A stretch of DNA of 64,000 bases from Diabrotica undecimpunctata (taxonomy: Eukaryota > Arthropoda > Insecta > Coleoptera > Chrysomelidae), in contig NC_092812.1 in the NCBI RefSeq assembly GCF_040954645.1, forward strand, positions 2,728,001 through 2,792,000, in the 5' to 3' direction. This document shows, piece by piece, positions 1 to 11,039 of the stretch; the stretch's first letter is position 1; each line of letters opens with the position of its first letter. The position numbers and the translations under genes are program-made. Below the pieces are notes generated by a model. That model saw nothing but the letters and a program-made list of their open reading frames with translations, made no database searches and was not told the origin of the DNA.

Positions 1-792
1 TTGACTGGGAACCGTATTTTGTGTTGTGTTTGGTGGTGCCATATTGTTTAATATTGGGGTAGCAGGGATGGGTTCAGCTGGGGACGTTTGTTCATTAGGG
101 AGAGGATTGCTAGGGGGATTTTGACAGTTATTTGCTGTATGTCCATGTTTTTTGCATAAAAAACATGCCATTTTGTCAGTGGAGGGAAATATTCTATACG
201 AATTATTGTCGAATGGAATTATTAATGAAGTTTCAATTTCGAGGCTATCTGTGGTTAAAGAAACGTATACCTGTCTTCTGAATTTCATAATATGCGTAAA
301 TTTATCACCAGGGATTCCAGCTTTAATATATGACACTGTTAAATCAGTTGGAAGACCTAAATCGTAAAGGTGTTTTTCTATAATTTCATGAGGTATTGAT
401 GGACAGACGTTGGAGATTATTAGTCTTTTGGCTAGGGTTGCCAGTTTTCTTATGGGTAGTTCTACAGAGTTGATTGTAATCGTAGGGTATTCTGTTAAAA
501 TATGTTCGACAAGTTCAGGATTTGTTAAGTAGGTGCATATCCGATTATTGAAAATTCTTGAGGCGAAGCATATGTTTTCGGGGCTAACAATGTTACCTAT
601 AGCTTTGACGTAGTCGAGTAGTAATAAGTTTGGTTCAGCATGTATTAATGTGGCTTGATCTTTTTTGGGATATTTCGGTTTGGGTTTTGACATAGTAGCA
701 ATTGCATATGAATTTGGATTATTACTGATGATGTTGTTTCCAGACATGGTGTTGCTAACTGTAGGAGAACCTTGATTTAAGTTGTTACTCAT
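1..792 (-). CDS. Gag-like ORF1 of a non-LTR retrotransposon, partial
   Basis: An open frame runs on the minus strand from an ATG at 792 to the window edge without a stop (264 codons), so the C-terminus lies outside. Residues about 80-175 read like the RRM-type region of insect Gag-like proteins (ISNVCPSIPHEIIEKHL, then FRRQVYV). A CCHC zinc knuckle follows near residue 206 (CFLCKKHGHTANNC, spacing C-x2-C-x4-H-x4-C), then a Pro/Asn-rich tail. ORF1 proteins of this kind coat the element RNA and escort it during target-primed reverse transcription. The start was chosen because it is the first ATG in the open frame. The reverse transcriptase ORF would lie beyond base 1. A retroviral-like gag of an LTR element is less likely, since the RRM-like part is typical of LINE ORF1. 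Confidence 0.72.
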   Translation of the reverse strand, partial: MSNNLNQGSPTVSNTMSGNNIISNNPNSYAIATMSKPKPKYPKKDQATLIHAEPNLLLLDYVKAIGNIVSPENICFASRIFNNRICTYLTNPELVEHILTEYPTITINSVELPIRKLATLAKRLIISNVCPSIPHEIIEKHLYDLGLPTDLTVSYIKAGIPGDKFTHIMKFRRQVYVSLTTDSLEIETSLIIPFDNNSYRIFPSTDKMACFLCKKHGHTANNCQNPPSNPLPNEQTSPAEPIPATPILNNMAPPNTTQNTVPSQ

Positions 793-1859
793 GTAGTCAA
801 AAGTTACTATTTTTGGTTTTCTTGTAATAAAATTTTGACTGATAGGCAGCAATTGTAGCGCATATCTGTATTACTGGTTGCCTGACTAATACTTCGCCGA
901 ACCAGTCCTTAATAGGACTGGCTTATGTTAAATGTGATAAAAAATGTCAACACAGTTGAATGTTTTGGTAAGAAAAGTATTAATAAACAATTTCTTACCG
1001 AATAATATTACAGCTCTTGATATTAAAAACTATACACAACATTTACTAATCACTTTTAATGGTTAAATACTTTTAAAAACTGGTATTTACTGCGATAAAC
1101 AGACAATTTTTACACTGATTCACAGAGCGGTATGTACTCGTTCGAATAACATACTGTCTCGGAAAATTAATTAAACCAAATAATTTTGTGATACTAAACT
1201 ATTAAATAATTTATTAAAACAGAATAAAAAAAAATAGTCAAATTTACAATTAATGAAAGTCATATACCATGTGCGCTAATTTACATAATTAAAATTACAA
1301 ATTTATTACAAAACCTATACAAATTATTAATAATTGTTTGGACTTGTATTCAGATAAACGATCTCTTCTCTGTGTTTTCTTTTTTAAATTAAATCAAGGC
1401 AAAAAATTTTCTTGAATCTGAATTAAAAGATTATATTTATTGTGAAATGAAATCACTGAAAAAAATATTAAAAAACCAAAGTAATTATGATCTAGTTATG
1501 ATCGTGGTTGAAAGTCTTTGTTGATTATATGGCAAACTAACCTTTTATTTCCAAGAATTCTCTACTGGCTCCCTTTGTTCTTACGACTGTCTGCCCACCC
1601 ACGATCTGCCCACATTTTGCTAGTACTCTAAGTTGCACTACACACGTCTGATATCCCCTTTGCTTGTCAACGTCTCTCGCATACACTATCGTCGCAACAG
1701 TCTATCCAAAAGCTCCTGGAGCAAACTCCTATCTCACAGGAACCCAATTTCTTTCTAGTCGAAAAAAATTATCACTTGATATGTTTCTTACATGATATAC
1801 TTTCGTTGTCTACTGCTACCAATCCTTGAAATCCTTGAAAGCAAGGAGAAACCACTACA
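793..1859. other. AT-rich stretch without recognised genes
   Basis: The first 150 bases or so are probably the 5' leader of the minus-strand Gag-like element. They contain a short GC-richer stretch around 880-925. The remainder is AT-rich with stops in every frame and no motif I recognise. The 5' end of LINE A may begin between about 1560 and 1850, but no boundary is visible. Confidence 0.4.
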
Positions 1860-1871
1860 TTAAAGATCCAT

Positions 1872-2750
1872 GTGGATATCTTTTGTACATCTATCATGGC
1901 TACAGCTTTGAGAGTGAAGACTACTGATCATGTATATCGGAGTGCAAGATCCGGCAGGGGAGGAATAACAACACAGAATCACGGGGCATCTCAGGTCGTT
2001 AGCAAGCGAAACCCCCAAGTAAAAGGAAAGGATGCGCCTAGAAAAATTAAACAGTATATTAAAATATGCACCTGGAACGTTAAGACCATGTACGAAGCAG
2101 GCAAAATTTATAATGCCATCCATAAAATGGAAAGACTGAATATCGATATAATGGGCATCAGTGAAATGCGATGGCCTGACGCCGGAAAATGTCAAATAAA
2201 CGAGCACCAAGTATATTACTCTGAAAATACAAAAGGTCAACATAAGCATGGCGTCGGAATAATTTTAAATAAACAAATAAACAAATACGTTACGAATTTT
2301 GTTCCAATATCCGAGAGAATCATGCTTATACAATTGGATTTATTCCCAGCAAAATCCAACATAATCCAAATATACGCACCCACAGCAGACAAATCAGACG
2401 AAGTAATAGAGGCTTTTTACTACGATTTAAGGAAAGTCCTAAGTAAGTTAAAAACCAATGAAGTAACGCTAGTTATGGGTGACTTTAATGCCAAAATCGG
2501 TAAGGGTAGTTATGGTGAAGTAGTAGGTTCATGGGGTCTGGGTGAGCGCAATGAGAGAGGAGAACGCCTACCCACATTTGCTACGGAAGAAGAGTTGGTA
2601 ATTACCAATACACTCTTCAAATTACCACACAGAAGGTTGTACACATGGCGCCTACCCGGTGACACGTCAGAAAACATCACAAGAAACCAGATTGACTACA
2701 TTTTAATAAATAAAAGATTCAAAAACTCAATAACATCAGTGAAAACCTAA
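1872..2750 (+). pseudogene. AP-like endonuclease domain of LINE A
   Basis: The domain would nick target DNA to prime reverse transcription. Visible motifs in order: CTWNVKTMYEAGK near residue 65, the catalytic Glu region GISEMRW near residue 95, IYAPTADKSDE near 165, MGDFNAKIGKG near 200, and IDYILINKRF near 275. The frame closes after 292 codons at a stop inside the domain. The SDH-like catalytic step follows in another frame (LDHNPLV near 2770), so the C-terminal edge has been cut by a frameshift. Insect annotations often name this family craniofacial development protein 2-like, which here reflects a LINE endonuclease. Confidence 0.8.
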
Positions 2751-3014
2751 TCTGGTGCAGATATTAAGTTAGACCATAACCCACTTGTCTCTAAGTTTCG
2801 TCCGAAATTTAAAAAAATCCACAAATCTAATCCTATAAGATACGATCTCAAACAACTAAGAGATGATGACATAAAGCAAGAAGTACGGGAATATCTGAAG
2901 AACAACATATCTAAGTCAGAAGTAGTTATTGATGTTGACACAGAAATAAACCACTTAGAAAACATTGGGAAGGAAATATTAGACCAATACCTGCGACCGA
3001 AAAAGACAGAAAAG

Positions 3015-4846
3015 ATGATGAACAGAAGAAGAGAATCCAAGCGGAAAGACTACGTTGCATATCAATTTTTAGACAAAGAGATAAAAAAAGCTGTCAGAGC
3101 AACTAAAAATAGAAATCTGGAAGAACAGTGTGAAGAAATCCAGATATTGGAACGTAAACACGATTCGTTCAACCTCCACAAAAAGATCAAAGAAGCAGCA
3201 GGCATATATAAATCAAAAAGGCCGGGTCACTTAACGGACGCCCAAGGAAATCCAAAAGTTGATATTGAAGAAACAAAAACAACAAGGATGAACTATGTGA
3301 CAACAACATTTGAAGACGATAGAAATGTACCCATCACACAAAATAAAAATGACGATACCCGACCGCCTATTCTCGAAGCGGAAGTAGAAGCTGCTATAAA
3401 CAACATTAAGTAGCGAAAAGCCGCAGGACCAGACGAGTTCTACTCAGAATTTTTGAAAATTATGGATAAAAACGAAGTAAAAAGACTTACCTTGATCTTT
3501 AACAATATATACCAAATTGGAAAAATACCCCAACAGTGGCTAAGACCAACTTTTATAACAATCCCTAAAAAACCTAATGCCAAAAAATGTGAAGATTATC
3601 GAATAATAAGCATGTGCCATCTCCTGAAAACTTTTTTAAAAATACATAAAAGAATATATAAAAAGTGTGAAGAACAAGAATGACAAACACACAATTCGGC
3701 TTCAGGGATGCATTGGGTACTCGAGAGGCACTTTTCGCAATACAAGTTCTCTTTTAAAGATGTAGAGACGTGAATTGTGATATATATGTCTGTTTTGTTG
3801 ATTACCAGAAAGCGTTCAATAGAATAAAACATAACATGACGAACTGATGAAAATATTAAATTCAATTGGTCTAGACAGCAGAGATTGCCGTATAATAAAC
3901 AATATCTATTACGAACAAACTGCAGCTGTTAGAGTTGGGGATCAGTTAACAGACGACATAAAGATAAAAAGAGGTGTGTGACAGGGATGTATATTGGTCC
4001 CATTATTGTTCAATACATATTCAGAGCACATTATGAACCTAGCGCTAACGGACATAGACGAGGGAATACTTATAAACGGAGAACGATTGAACAACATAAG
4101 ATACGCTGATGGTACTGCCATTTTTGCAGACAGTCTTAAAGGTTTGCAGACACTTGTCTCCAGGGTGGCAGAAGTAAGTAGCAGGTTTGAGCTTGATTTT
4201 AACATAAAAAAAACCAAATACATGGTTATAAGCACAAATAGGATACCACCTGGTCAATTACTAGTTAACCAACAACCTATAACACAAATCACCAACTTTT
4301 CTTATCTGGGTGCAAACTTAAATGAACAGTGGGACCAATCGACGCAAATTAAGATAAGTATCGAGAAGGCAAGATCAGCTTTCGTCAAAATGAAAAAAAT
4401 CTTTAACAGCCACGATATAAAATTGAAAATAAAAGTTCGTTTACTAAAATGCTACGTATTCTCCGTTCTTTTCTATGGCGTGGAGTCATAGACCTTAACT
4501 GAAGCATCACTGAAGAGACTCGAAGCATTTAAGATGTGGTGCTATAGACGCATGTTGAGGATTTCTTGCATAGACAGAGTTACCAACGAAGAAGTACTAC
4601 ATAGAATGGATAAAGAGCGCGAACTAGTCAATACCTTGGCCATATAATGCGCAATGAACAACGATACAACCTACTTCGGACCATACTTCAAGGTAAAGTG
4701 CATAGGAAAAGAGGTCCAGGACGAAGAAGAATATCCTGGCTGCATAACCTGCGAAAATGGTTTAACTTAACCACTACTGGACTTTTCAGGGCAGCAGTCA
4801 ACAAAGTCAGAATAGCCATGTTAGTGTCCAACATCCGTAACGGATA
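3015..4846 (+). pseudogene. Reverse transcriptase and C-terminal region of LINE A
   Basis: Fragments read in order: a basic connector (3015-3413), AAGPDEFYSEFLKIMD and IPKKPNAKKCEDYR of the fingers (3421-3600), the palm motif VDYQKAFNRIKH (about 3790-3830), V-stop-QGCILVPLLFN (about 3976-4015), and IRYADGTAIFAD (4099-4134). The catalytic YADD is YADG here, so the second metal-binding Asp is lost as well as the frame. The tail near 4700-4846 has GPGRRRISWLHNLRKW and LFRAAVNKV, a typical end for this family. The enzyme cannot be active. Confidence 0.82.
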
Positions 4847-4852
4847 GGCACC

Positions 4853-4884
4853 ATAAGAAGAAGGACTCCTTGGCTTCTTCTTAT
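4853..4884. repeat. Perfect 12-bp hairpin at the 3' tail of LINE A
   Basis: CATAAGAAGAAG (4853-4864) is followed by an 8-base loop and its exact reverse complement (4873-4884). The left arm is the LINE A tail. The right arm could be the tail of a second, oppositely oriented family member whose body has been lost, or a local inverted duplication. Confidence 0.7.
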
Positions 4885-4889
4885 GTAGG

Positions 4890-5240
4890 TACTTATTTTT
4901 AGCATCGTATCTACTTTCCTGATTGGTTGTCTTCAGCAACCACCCTAGACCCTGATCAGATGGTAGATCAGTCTGTGAGTTCGTCTGAACACCCTCTGTG
5001 TCCGATTTTTCGCGAGGATGTTTCGTGTCTTTAGGAGTCTTCTTGTGGCTTGGTGAAAGAGGTATCTGATCCTTTTCTAAGCCATCTCCCTCAGTGGTGT
5101 GTACTTAAGCCTTTCTTTGATGGTTGCATTTGTTATTCTTTCTTCCCATGTTGATCTGTCGATGATCTTATAGCATGATTTTTCCGTTGCTTCAAGTTTC
5201 CTCTAGCTGTACTCCGCAATGGAACTCCAAACTGGGACAG
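4890..5240 (-). pseudogene. LINE ORF2 C-terminal fragment (Jockey/I-like)
   Basis: On the minus strand, reading from about 5235 downwards, frames give TVPVWSSIAEYS, then a stop, then RKLEATEKSCYKIIDRSTWE and ERITNATIKERLKYTPLRE. The pattern vPVWSs, then a Leu-rich pair, then iiD.s.WeeRIt, matches the region after the RT domain in Jockey/I-group LINEs. No RT core is present. It is a short, 5'-truncated and mutated copy. Confidence 0.5.
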
Positions 5241-5329
5241 TAATATAGCCTTGTACTTTTTTTGTCTTGTTATAAACAAATAATCAGATCTTATCTTATC
5301 ATATCTTAACAACAAATGGACCAGTGTGC

Positions 5330-5961
5330 TTTAGCAAACTTTCATTTTGTTGAGTTTTAATAGAACTTTAATCTAATATAATAAAAGTTATTATATAAGC
5401 GTTTTTATAAAAATTTGGCCATTTGAATAAAATACCATGTTACAACTTTGAGCGAATTTGATCTTTTAAAAGCTTAAACTAAGGTTTAAAATCTAAGATT
5501 ATTTTATAATTTTATGGCCACATTTTACCAAAGTCACGTATTTTAGGCTTTGAAACAGTCTGAATCAAAAAGTGCATATTTTACCCCTTCAACGTCTCCT
5601 AATTAATAACTAAAAAATGACTGTTGTATGTATTATAGAGTTGTTCCTCACATCGCCCCTTATAAGAAGATGTGAGCAGGTTTCAATAATTTACTAATTA
5701 CTGCGAATTTTTTTAAACAGCACAGCCTGGGCTATATGTCAATGATCAAGAAAATAATTCAATAAGAAATTTTTAAAAATTTAGAAACCATTTGTCTCTA
5801 GAATTTAAATTATAAACTTTAAATTATTGATCATTGGGTGTTTCATATTATTTTCGAATAAAAAGAATAATATTTATAACAAGAATATTTACTTTGTTGA
5901 TTTTATTTTTCTAAAGACCACGTTTAGTAATAAAATGAATGATTCCACCCGTTAATTTCAG
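5330..5961. other. AT-rich non-coding stretch, possibly intron
   Basis: No open frame of note and no repeat I recognise. It ends in a polypyrimidine-poor but plausible splice acceptor (GTTAATTTCAG at 5951-5961). If the following exon is real, this would be intronic sequence of that host gene. Confidence 0.35.
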
Positions 5962-6186
5962 GATGAAACGTTTGATGCTCAGAAAGTTGTCATTAACGTG
6001 ATCTACCCCCGGCGCAGCTTCACGGCTCAGGGTTTCTACAATATAAGTGATTCAATTGTATCAACTGACGTGTCTCTGGTGTATGACAAGGACAATAAAA
6101 CAGTTCAAGCGGGACTGGATTGGAGACGTGCCTCGCTTCATCGCGAACAATTATTACTTCAAATTAAGCATCCTTCTTTTGAAAGG
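5962..6186 (+). CDS. Candidate host exon, apolipophorin-like (tentative)
   Basis: A 225-base open segment is bounded by an acceptor (TTTCAG ending at 5961) and a strong donor (GTATGT from 6187), with phase 0 on both sides, giving exactly 75 codons. It starts DETFDAQKVVINVIYPRR and ends LLLQIKHPSFER. GC content and codon choice are more balanced than the flanks, as expected of a conserved exon. The alternating beta-strand character (VSLVYDKDNKTVQAGLDWRR) and the HPSFER motif recall large lipid transfer proteins such as apolipophorin, a secreted haemolymph lipid carrier. That identification is from memory and weak. Neighbouring exons are not evident here, so introns must be long and packed with transposons. 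Confidence 0.5.
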
Positions 6187-6428
6187 GTATGTATGAATAT
6201 TGTTATAGTTTATAGTCACTGTTTTTATGAGCAGTGTGACTATTAGGAACAGACCAATATCTTTTTTATTTTCAGGTATATTAAATTCGTTAGCAAAGAG
6301 TAACCAATTAGATTATTTTACAAAGATATGCAAAATACGTTTTCTCAGGAGTTTATGCAGACGTAGCTATATAAATGCCATTCTATAAAAAGTATTAAAC
6401 ATCCTTGCAGAAACAAACGGAAAACTTT

Positions 6429-7107
<679 letters not shown>

Positions 7108-7265
7108 CTTTTGTTGCTGCTAATACCGAAGAAGCTGAGATCGTTATGGAGATATATTCAACCGCTAACAGCGTGAAGGACATCCCGCAGAAAAATTTGA
7201 AAGTTCTTGCAACCGGATGTGGCAATGCTATAGTGGATATTATTGCTTTGAATAACGATATGTAG
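7108..7265 (+). CDS. Candidate terminal exon of an unrecognised gene
   Basis: Directly after a good pyrimidine tract and AG, a frame with balanced codon use reads AFVAANTEEAEIVMEIYS, then VKDIPQKNLKVLATGCGNAI, ending ALNNDM and TAG at 7263-7265. The first exon base falls in codon position 2. I do not recognise the product. The soluble, helix-forming composition and GC-balanced codons differ from the flanking AT-rich DNA. It could be the last exon of the same host gene as 5962-6186, of a separate gene, or part of a domesticated or decayed element. The link between the two exons is not shown. Confidence 0.35.
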
Positions 7266-8027
7266 AATACCAGATTTTTTAGTAAAAATAATGTACCTTC
7301 TTGCAACAGGGAAGAAACTCTAAGAAAAAATATAGACGAATCTGAACTACTAGAAAACTAACGAGTACATTTTGTTCCTCCTCCTCCTCAGTCCTAATCC
7401 CTTTTGGGATGTAGTGACACCATCAGGCTTTTACAGTTTTTTCACGATTTTCCTCCAGCCTTCCCTGTCCTGGGCTAGTTGTTCGGCTTTATGTAACCCT
7501 TGGTTAATCAATATATTTGTTTGATCTACCCAACGGCTTAGAGATCTTCCCCTAGGTCTCTTTCCTTCAACTCTACCCTCGACTATCAATTTTTCATCGT
7601 ACCTGTTCTTCTAGCCATGTGTCTCAAAATACTGCAAATATCTCTGTTGTATTTGTTTAAGCAGTCTATCATTTACTTTAAGTTATTCTAATATCGATAC
7701 GTTAGTGCGATGATCAATCCAGGATATTCTTAACATGCGGCGGTATACCCACATTTTAAAAGCGTCTAGATTATTTGTATCCGCTTTCTTTAAGCTCCAC
7801 ATGCATATGTGGCTATGGGAAAAATGAGTGCCCTTACCAGCCTTAGTTTTGTGTGTATTGTTATGCTAGAAGTTTTCCAAATTGTTACCAGTTTCATCAT
7901 AGCTGTTCTAGCAATAGTCAACCTTCTACGTATATCTCTGTCACACCCTCCGTCATTTGTTATTAGGGACCGCAGGTATATGAAACTATTTACTACCTAC
8001 TTCAAAGCCCCCAATTTCTTTAATGTG

Positions 8028-9508
8028 TTAAAGATTATTCCGAGCTCTGCCTACCATCATGATCTTTGTCTTACTCCTATTTAGCTTTAGTCCATATGTT
8101 TTGCTTTTCTCCTCCAGACATCTCATTATGTCTTCCATTCCGTCTTGATTTGCCGCGATTATTAAAGTGTTATCAGCATATCTCAAGTTACTGATTTTTT
8201 GACCTCTTACTGATATTCCACCCTTCAATCCATCTAGTACCCTTCGTATAATGTGTTCGCTGTAGATATTAAACAGAGTTGGCGAGATTATGCATCCCTG
8301 CCTGACACCTGCCTCTGTTCTGAAATGATCGGAATGGGTGTTTATTTTTACTATGCACTTATTATTTTCATATAGACTTCTAATAAGTTGAATTAAGTGG
8401 TGGGGTATTCCCATTTCCGCTAGTATGGACCATAGCTGCTGCCATTTAACTTTATCGAAGACCTTTGTGTAATCCACAAAGCACATAAGCACAGGAGTAT
8501 TGAATTTACAAGTTTTTTTGATTAGCTGTCTGACATTAAGAATGTGTTCTCTTGTGCCTTTTTCTGGAACAAATCCCGCTGTTCTTCTAATATCTGAGGC
8601 AATAGAAAAGCTTTTAGTCTTTCATGTATTATATGAAGTAGAACCTTGCTTGCATGGGATATTAGGGTTACCATTCTGTAGTTGCTGCAATCTAGCGAAG
8701 TTTGTTTTTTGAATATAGGAATGAAAGTGGATGTTGTCCAGTCGTTGGGCCCTTCTCCGGTTTCCCAAATCTTTTTGCAGATTATATGCATAACATTTAC
8801 TCCAACATCTCCAGTCTTTTAAAACTTCTGCGGTGATCTGGTCTGCTCCACGAGATTTTCTATTTTTTACCTTTTTAATTGCTTTTTCTACCTCTGACTT
8901 TGGAATGTTTGGTTCTCTCTCTGCAGTGATCTCATCGTGATTTGCATTCTGAGGATCATCTGCATAAAGACTTTGACAATATTTTCTCCATACCTCCGCA
9001 ATCTATTTCTCTCATTTACAATATGTTGTTTTTGATCCATTATTGTTTGTATGATTGGTTCAAATTCCATGGATAGATATCGGACTTTGTTATATAGCTC
9101 ATGGGATTCATACCGGTTTGTATGTCTCTCTAATTCCTTGCATTCATTATTTATGTTTACTTTTATTGTCACTACATGCTTTTTTAACCTTGCTAATTCG
9201 TTTTTGTTGCTGTCGTTTTGATATATGAGAGATTTGATTCTCCTTCGCTCTTTAAGAAGTTGCAGCATTCTGTCTGTCATCCAGTGTTTTCTCTTAATGA
9301 ACTTTTTTTCGGTTCTGGTTCTTTCTATCAAGGTTTCTATGGCATTTCTGAAACATTTCCACATTTCTTCTGGGTTGTCTTGTGTGTTCAATATACTAGT
9401 TTCCTCTAATTCATCTCTAAATATTTTCGGATTTGAAATCTCTAACCTGTTTAGATTTTGGTGCGGCATTGTTCTTTTTAGCTTCATCTTGAAGCAAGCC
9501 CTTAACAA
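8028..9508 (-). pseudogene. Connector and reverse transcriptase of LINE C
   Basis: From 9508 to 8888 an open frame of 206 codons gives the basic connector (KKFIKRKHWMTDRMLQLLKE). The RT fingers follow at 8791-8522 in another frame (DWTTSTFIPIFKK, then SNYRMVTLISHASKVLL). The palm is at 8492-8028: CFVDYTKAFDKVKW, GVRQGCIISPTLFNIYSEHI and LRYADNTLIIAAN. The catalytic YADD reads YADN, so an essential Asp is gone, in addition to the frame breaks. Confidence 0.82.
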
Positions 9509-9570
9509 TTTATGATCGGATCCACATTCAGCTCTTTGTCTAGTTTTTTCGTTTGTAAAATATGTTTTTC

Positions 9571-10109
9571 ATCTGTTTCTAATCAATAAGTAGTCGATTT
9601 GATTCTTTTGATTCTTGTATTCTACATTTGGGCTGGTCCACGTCTATAAACAACGGGCATGATGTTTGAACATTGTGTTGACAATGGCAAAACTGTTTTT
9701 GGTTGCAAAATATATTAAACGTTCGCCTCAGCTGTTTTTAATACCTCACCCATAGTTTCCTACATTTTGGATGTTATCATTTCTTGTTTCTCCTACCTTA
9801 GCGTTAAAATCGCCCATGATTATGAGTGGTTCTTTAGATGAAATATCTGTTTCTAATCAATAAGTAGTCGATTTGATTCTTGTATTCTACATTTGGGCTG
9901 GTCCACGTCTATAAACAACGGGCATGATGTTTGAACATTGTGTTGACAATGGCAAAACTGTTTTTGGTTGCAAAATATATTAAACGTTCGCCTCAGCTGT
10001 TTTTAATACCTCACCCATAGTTTCCTACATTTTGGATGTTATCATTTCTTGTTTCTCCTACCTTAGCGTTAAAATCGCCCATGATTATGAGTGGTTCTTT
10101 AGATGAAAT
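9571..10109. repeat. Tandem duplication, 274 + 265 bp, inside LINE C
   Basis: Unit 1 (9571-9844) and unit 2 (9845-10109) match base for base as far as I can follow, apart from a 9-base gain in unit 1 at a TTTGATTC run near 9600. The duplicated block covers the GDFNAK part of the endonuclease. It must have arisen after insertion, or in this source copy. Confidence 0.92.
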
Positions 10110-10562
10110 ATTTCTTATTGTGTCTTTAATACGGGAGTATACGTCTTCCACTTCATTTTTTTTTATCGGTTGGTAATCATACACGTATTGTGAAACTTTT
10201 TTAGTCACAATAATTGCAACACAATTTCTTCCTGTGTTATTTGCTCCCGATATGTATACAACACGATCTGCTGTTCGGAAGTGTCCTTGTCCTTTCCAAT
10301 GGGTCTCCGAAAGTCCGCATATTTCTATATCCTCTCTTTCGACTTCTCGTTGTAGTATATGCAGTTTGCCTGGTTGCAATAATCCTCGACCATTCCAGGT
10401 TGCTATTCCCATTGCTTTTCTTAACTGAAAATCTGATTTTTTTCCAGACGCCAATTTAGCATATGTTGCCTGGTTGCTCACAAACACATGCCCGGTAGCC
10501 CATTTGACACTAGTTCGTCCAGAACCAACTGAGCGCCGATTGCTAATCGGATCGCTAAGCAT
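10011..10562 (-). pseudogene. Endonuclease N-terminal part of LINE C
   Basis: The frame starts MLSDPISNRRSVGSGRTSVK and carries GIATWNGRGLLQPGKLHILQ near residue 52, ICGLSETHWKGQG (catalytic Glu) near 82, and IIMGDFNAKVGETRN near 160. It stops at VGNYG, just where a two-base disruption removes the following Gly-rich loop. The frame upstream, about 60 residues before TWN, is the usual leader of this family. Function in an intact copy would be target-site nicking. Confidence 0.78.
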
Positions 10563-10904
10563 ATCTAACTGATTCGATACATTTATGATGGTGTAGTCAC
10601 GGGAATCAGGTGGTTTCCCCTTGCCTGCCTGATCGCAGTATCAAGGCAGGTTGAATAATTATGTGATATCTGCCCGTGAGTATCTGTCATTAAGCCAACA
10701 GTAGAAATCATTCCGCTATAGCCTTAATAAAGTAATGTCATAGCTGCTGCCCTATACCATTTCCTCAGTTGGTCCACGATTACTTATTTGGTAAAACCTT
10801 ATTAACACCTATCCTATATATCTGTAGGACATTTCCTTATCAGCCAGTGGGACGCGCCGTGTCGCCACTGAGGATCCGCCGCCCGTCCGTCTTCCACGAA
10901 GTAC

Positions 10905-10944
10905 AGGAGTTCTGAATTAAGTCCCTACTTAATTCAGAACTCCT
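10905..10944. repeat. Perfect 18-bp stem-loop in the LINE C 5' leader
   Basis: AGGAGTTCTGAATTAAGT (10905-10922) is separated by CCCT from its exact reverse complement (10927-10944). It sits in the GC-richer leader upstream of the LINE C ORF and may be an RNA structure of the 5' UTR, though this is inference. Confidence 0.8.
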
Positions 10945-11039
10945 CCTCCACGCAAGCTGGGACGGACACGGTTTTTCACACACATTTTGTTCAAATCAGT
11001 AGAAATGATAAAAATAAGAATTCGAAACAACCTCAAACT

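Larger units (their letters stand above)
1860..4864 (+). mobile_element. LINE A: decayed RTE-like non-LTR retrotransposon
   Basis: Successive reading-frame fragments give an AP-type endonuclease (1872-2750), a connector (2751-3413), a reverse transcriptase (3414-4490) and a C-terminal region (4491-4846), in the normal order of one LINE ORF2. The 3' end carries CGTAACGGATAGGCAC followed by AAGAAGAAG. The same end is found on LINE B at 18264-18289, so both belong to one family. Frameshifts and stops at about 2748, 3411, 3681, 3979 and 4488 make this copy dead. The RTE-like placement rests on the TWNVKTM start of the endonuclease and on the RT motifs. The 5' boundary is not resolved. Confidence 0.8.
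7374..10960 (-). mobile_element. LINE C: decayed RTE-like non-LTR retrotransposon
   Basis: On the minus strand it has a structured 5' leader (10563-10960), an endonuclease (10562 to about 9540), a connector (9508-8888), RT pieces (8870-8028) and a C-terminal end near 7560-7400 (GRSLSRWVDQT, AQDREGWRKIV). The 3' terminus is the TCC-repeat stretch at 7375-7390, GGAGGA on the sense strand, which is typical of this LINE group. Several frameshifts, a tandem duplication in the endonuclease (9571-10109) and a mutated YADD make it non-functional. It is only distantly like LINE A and B, so it is a second family. Confidence 0.8.
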
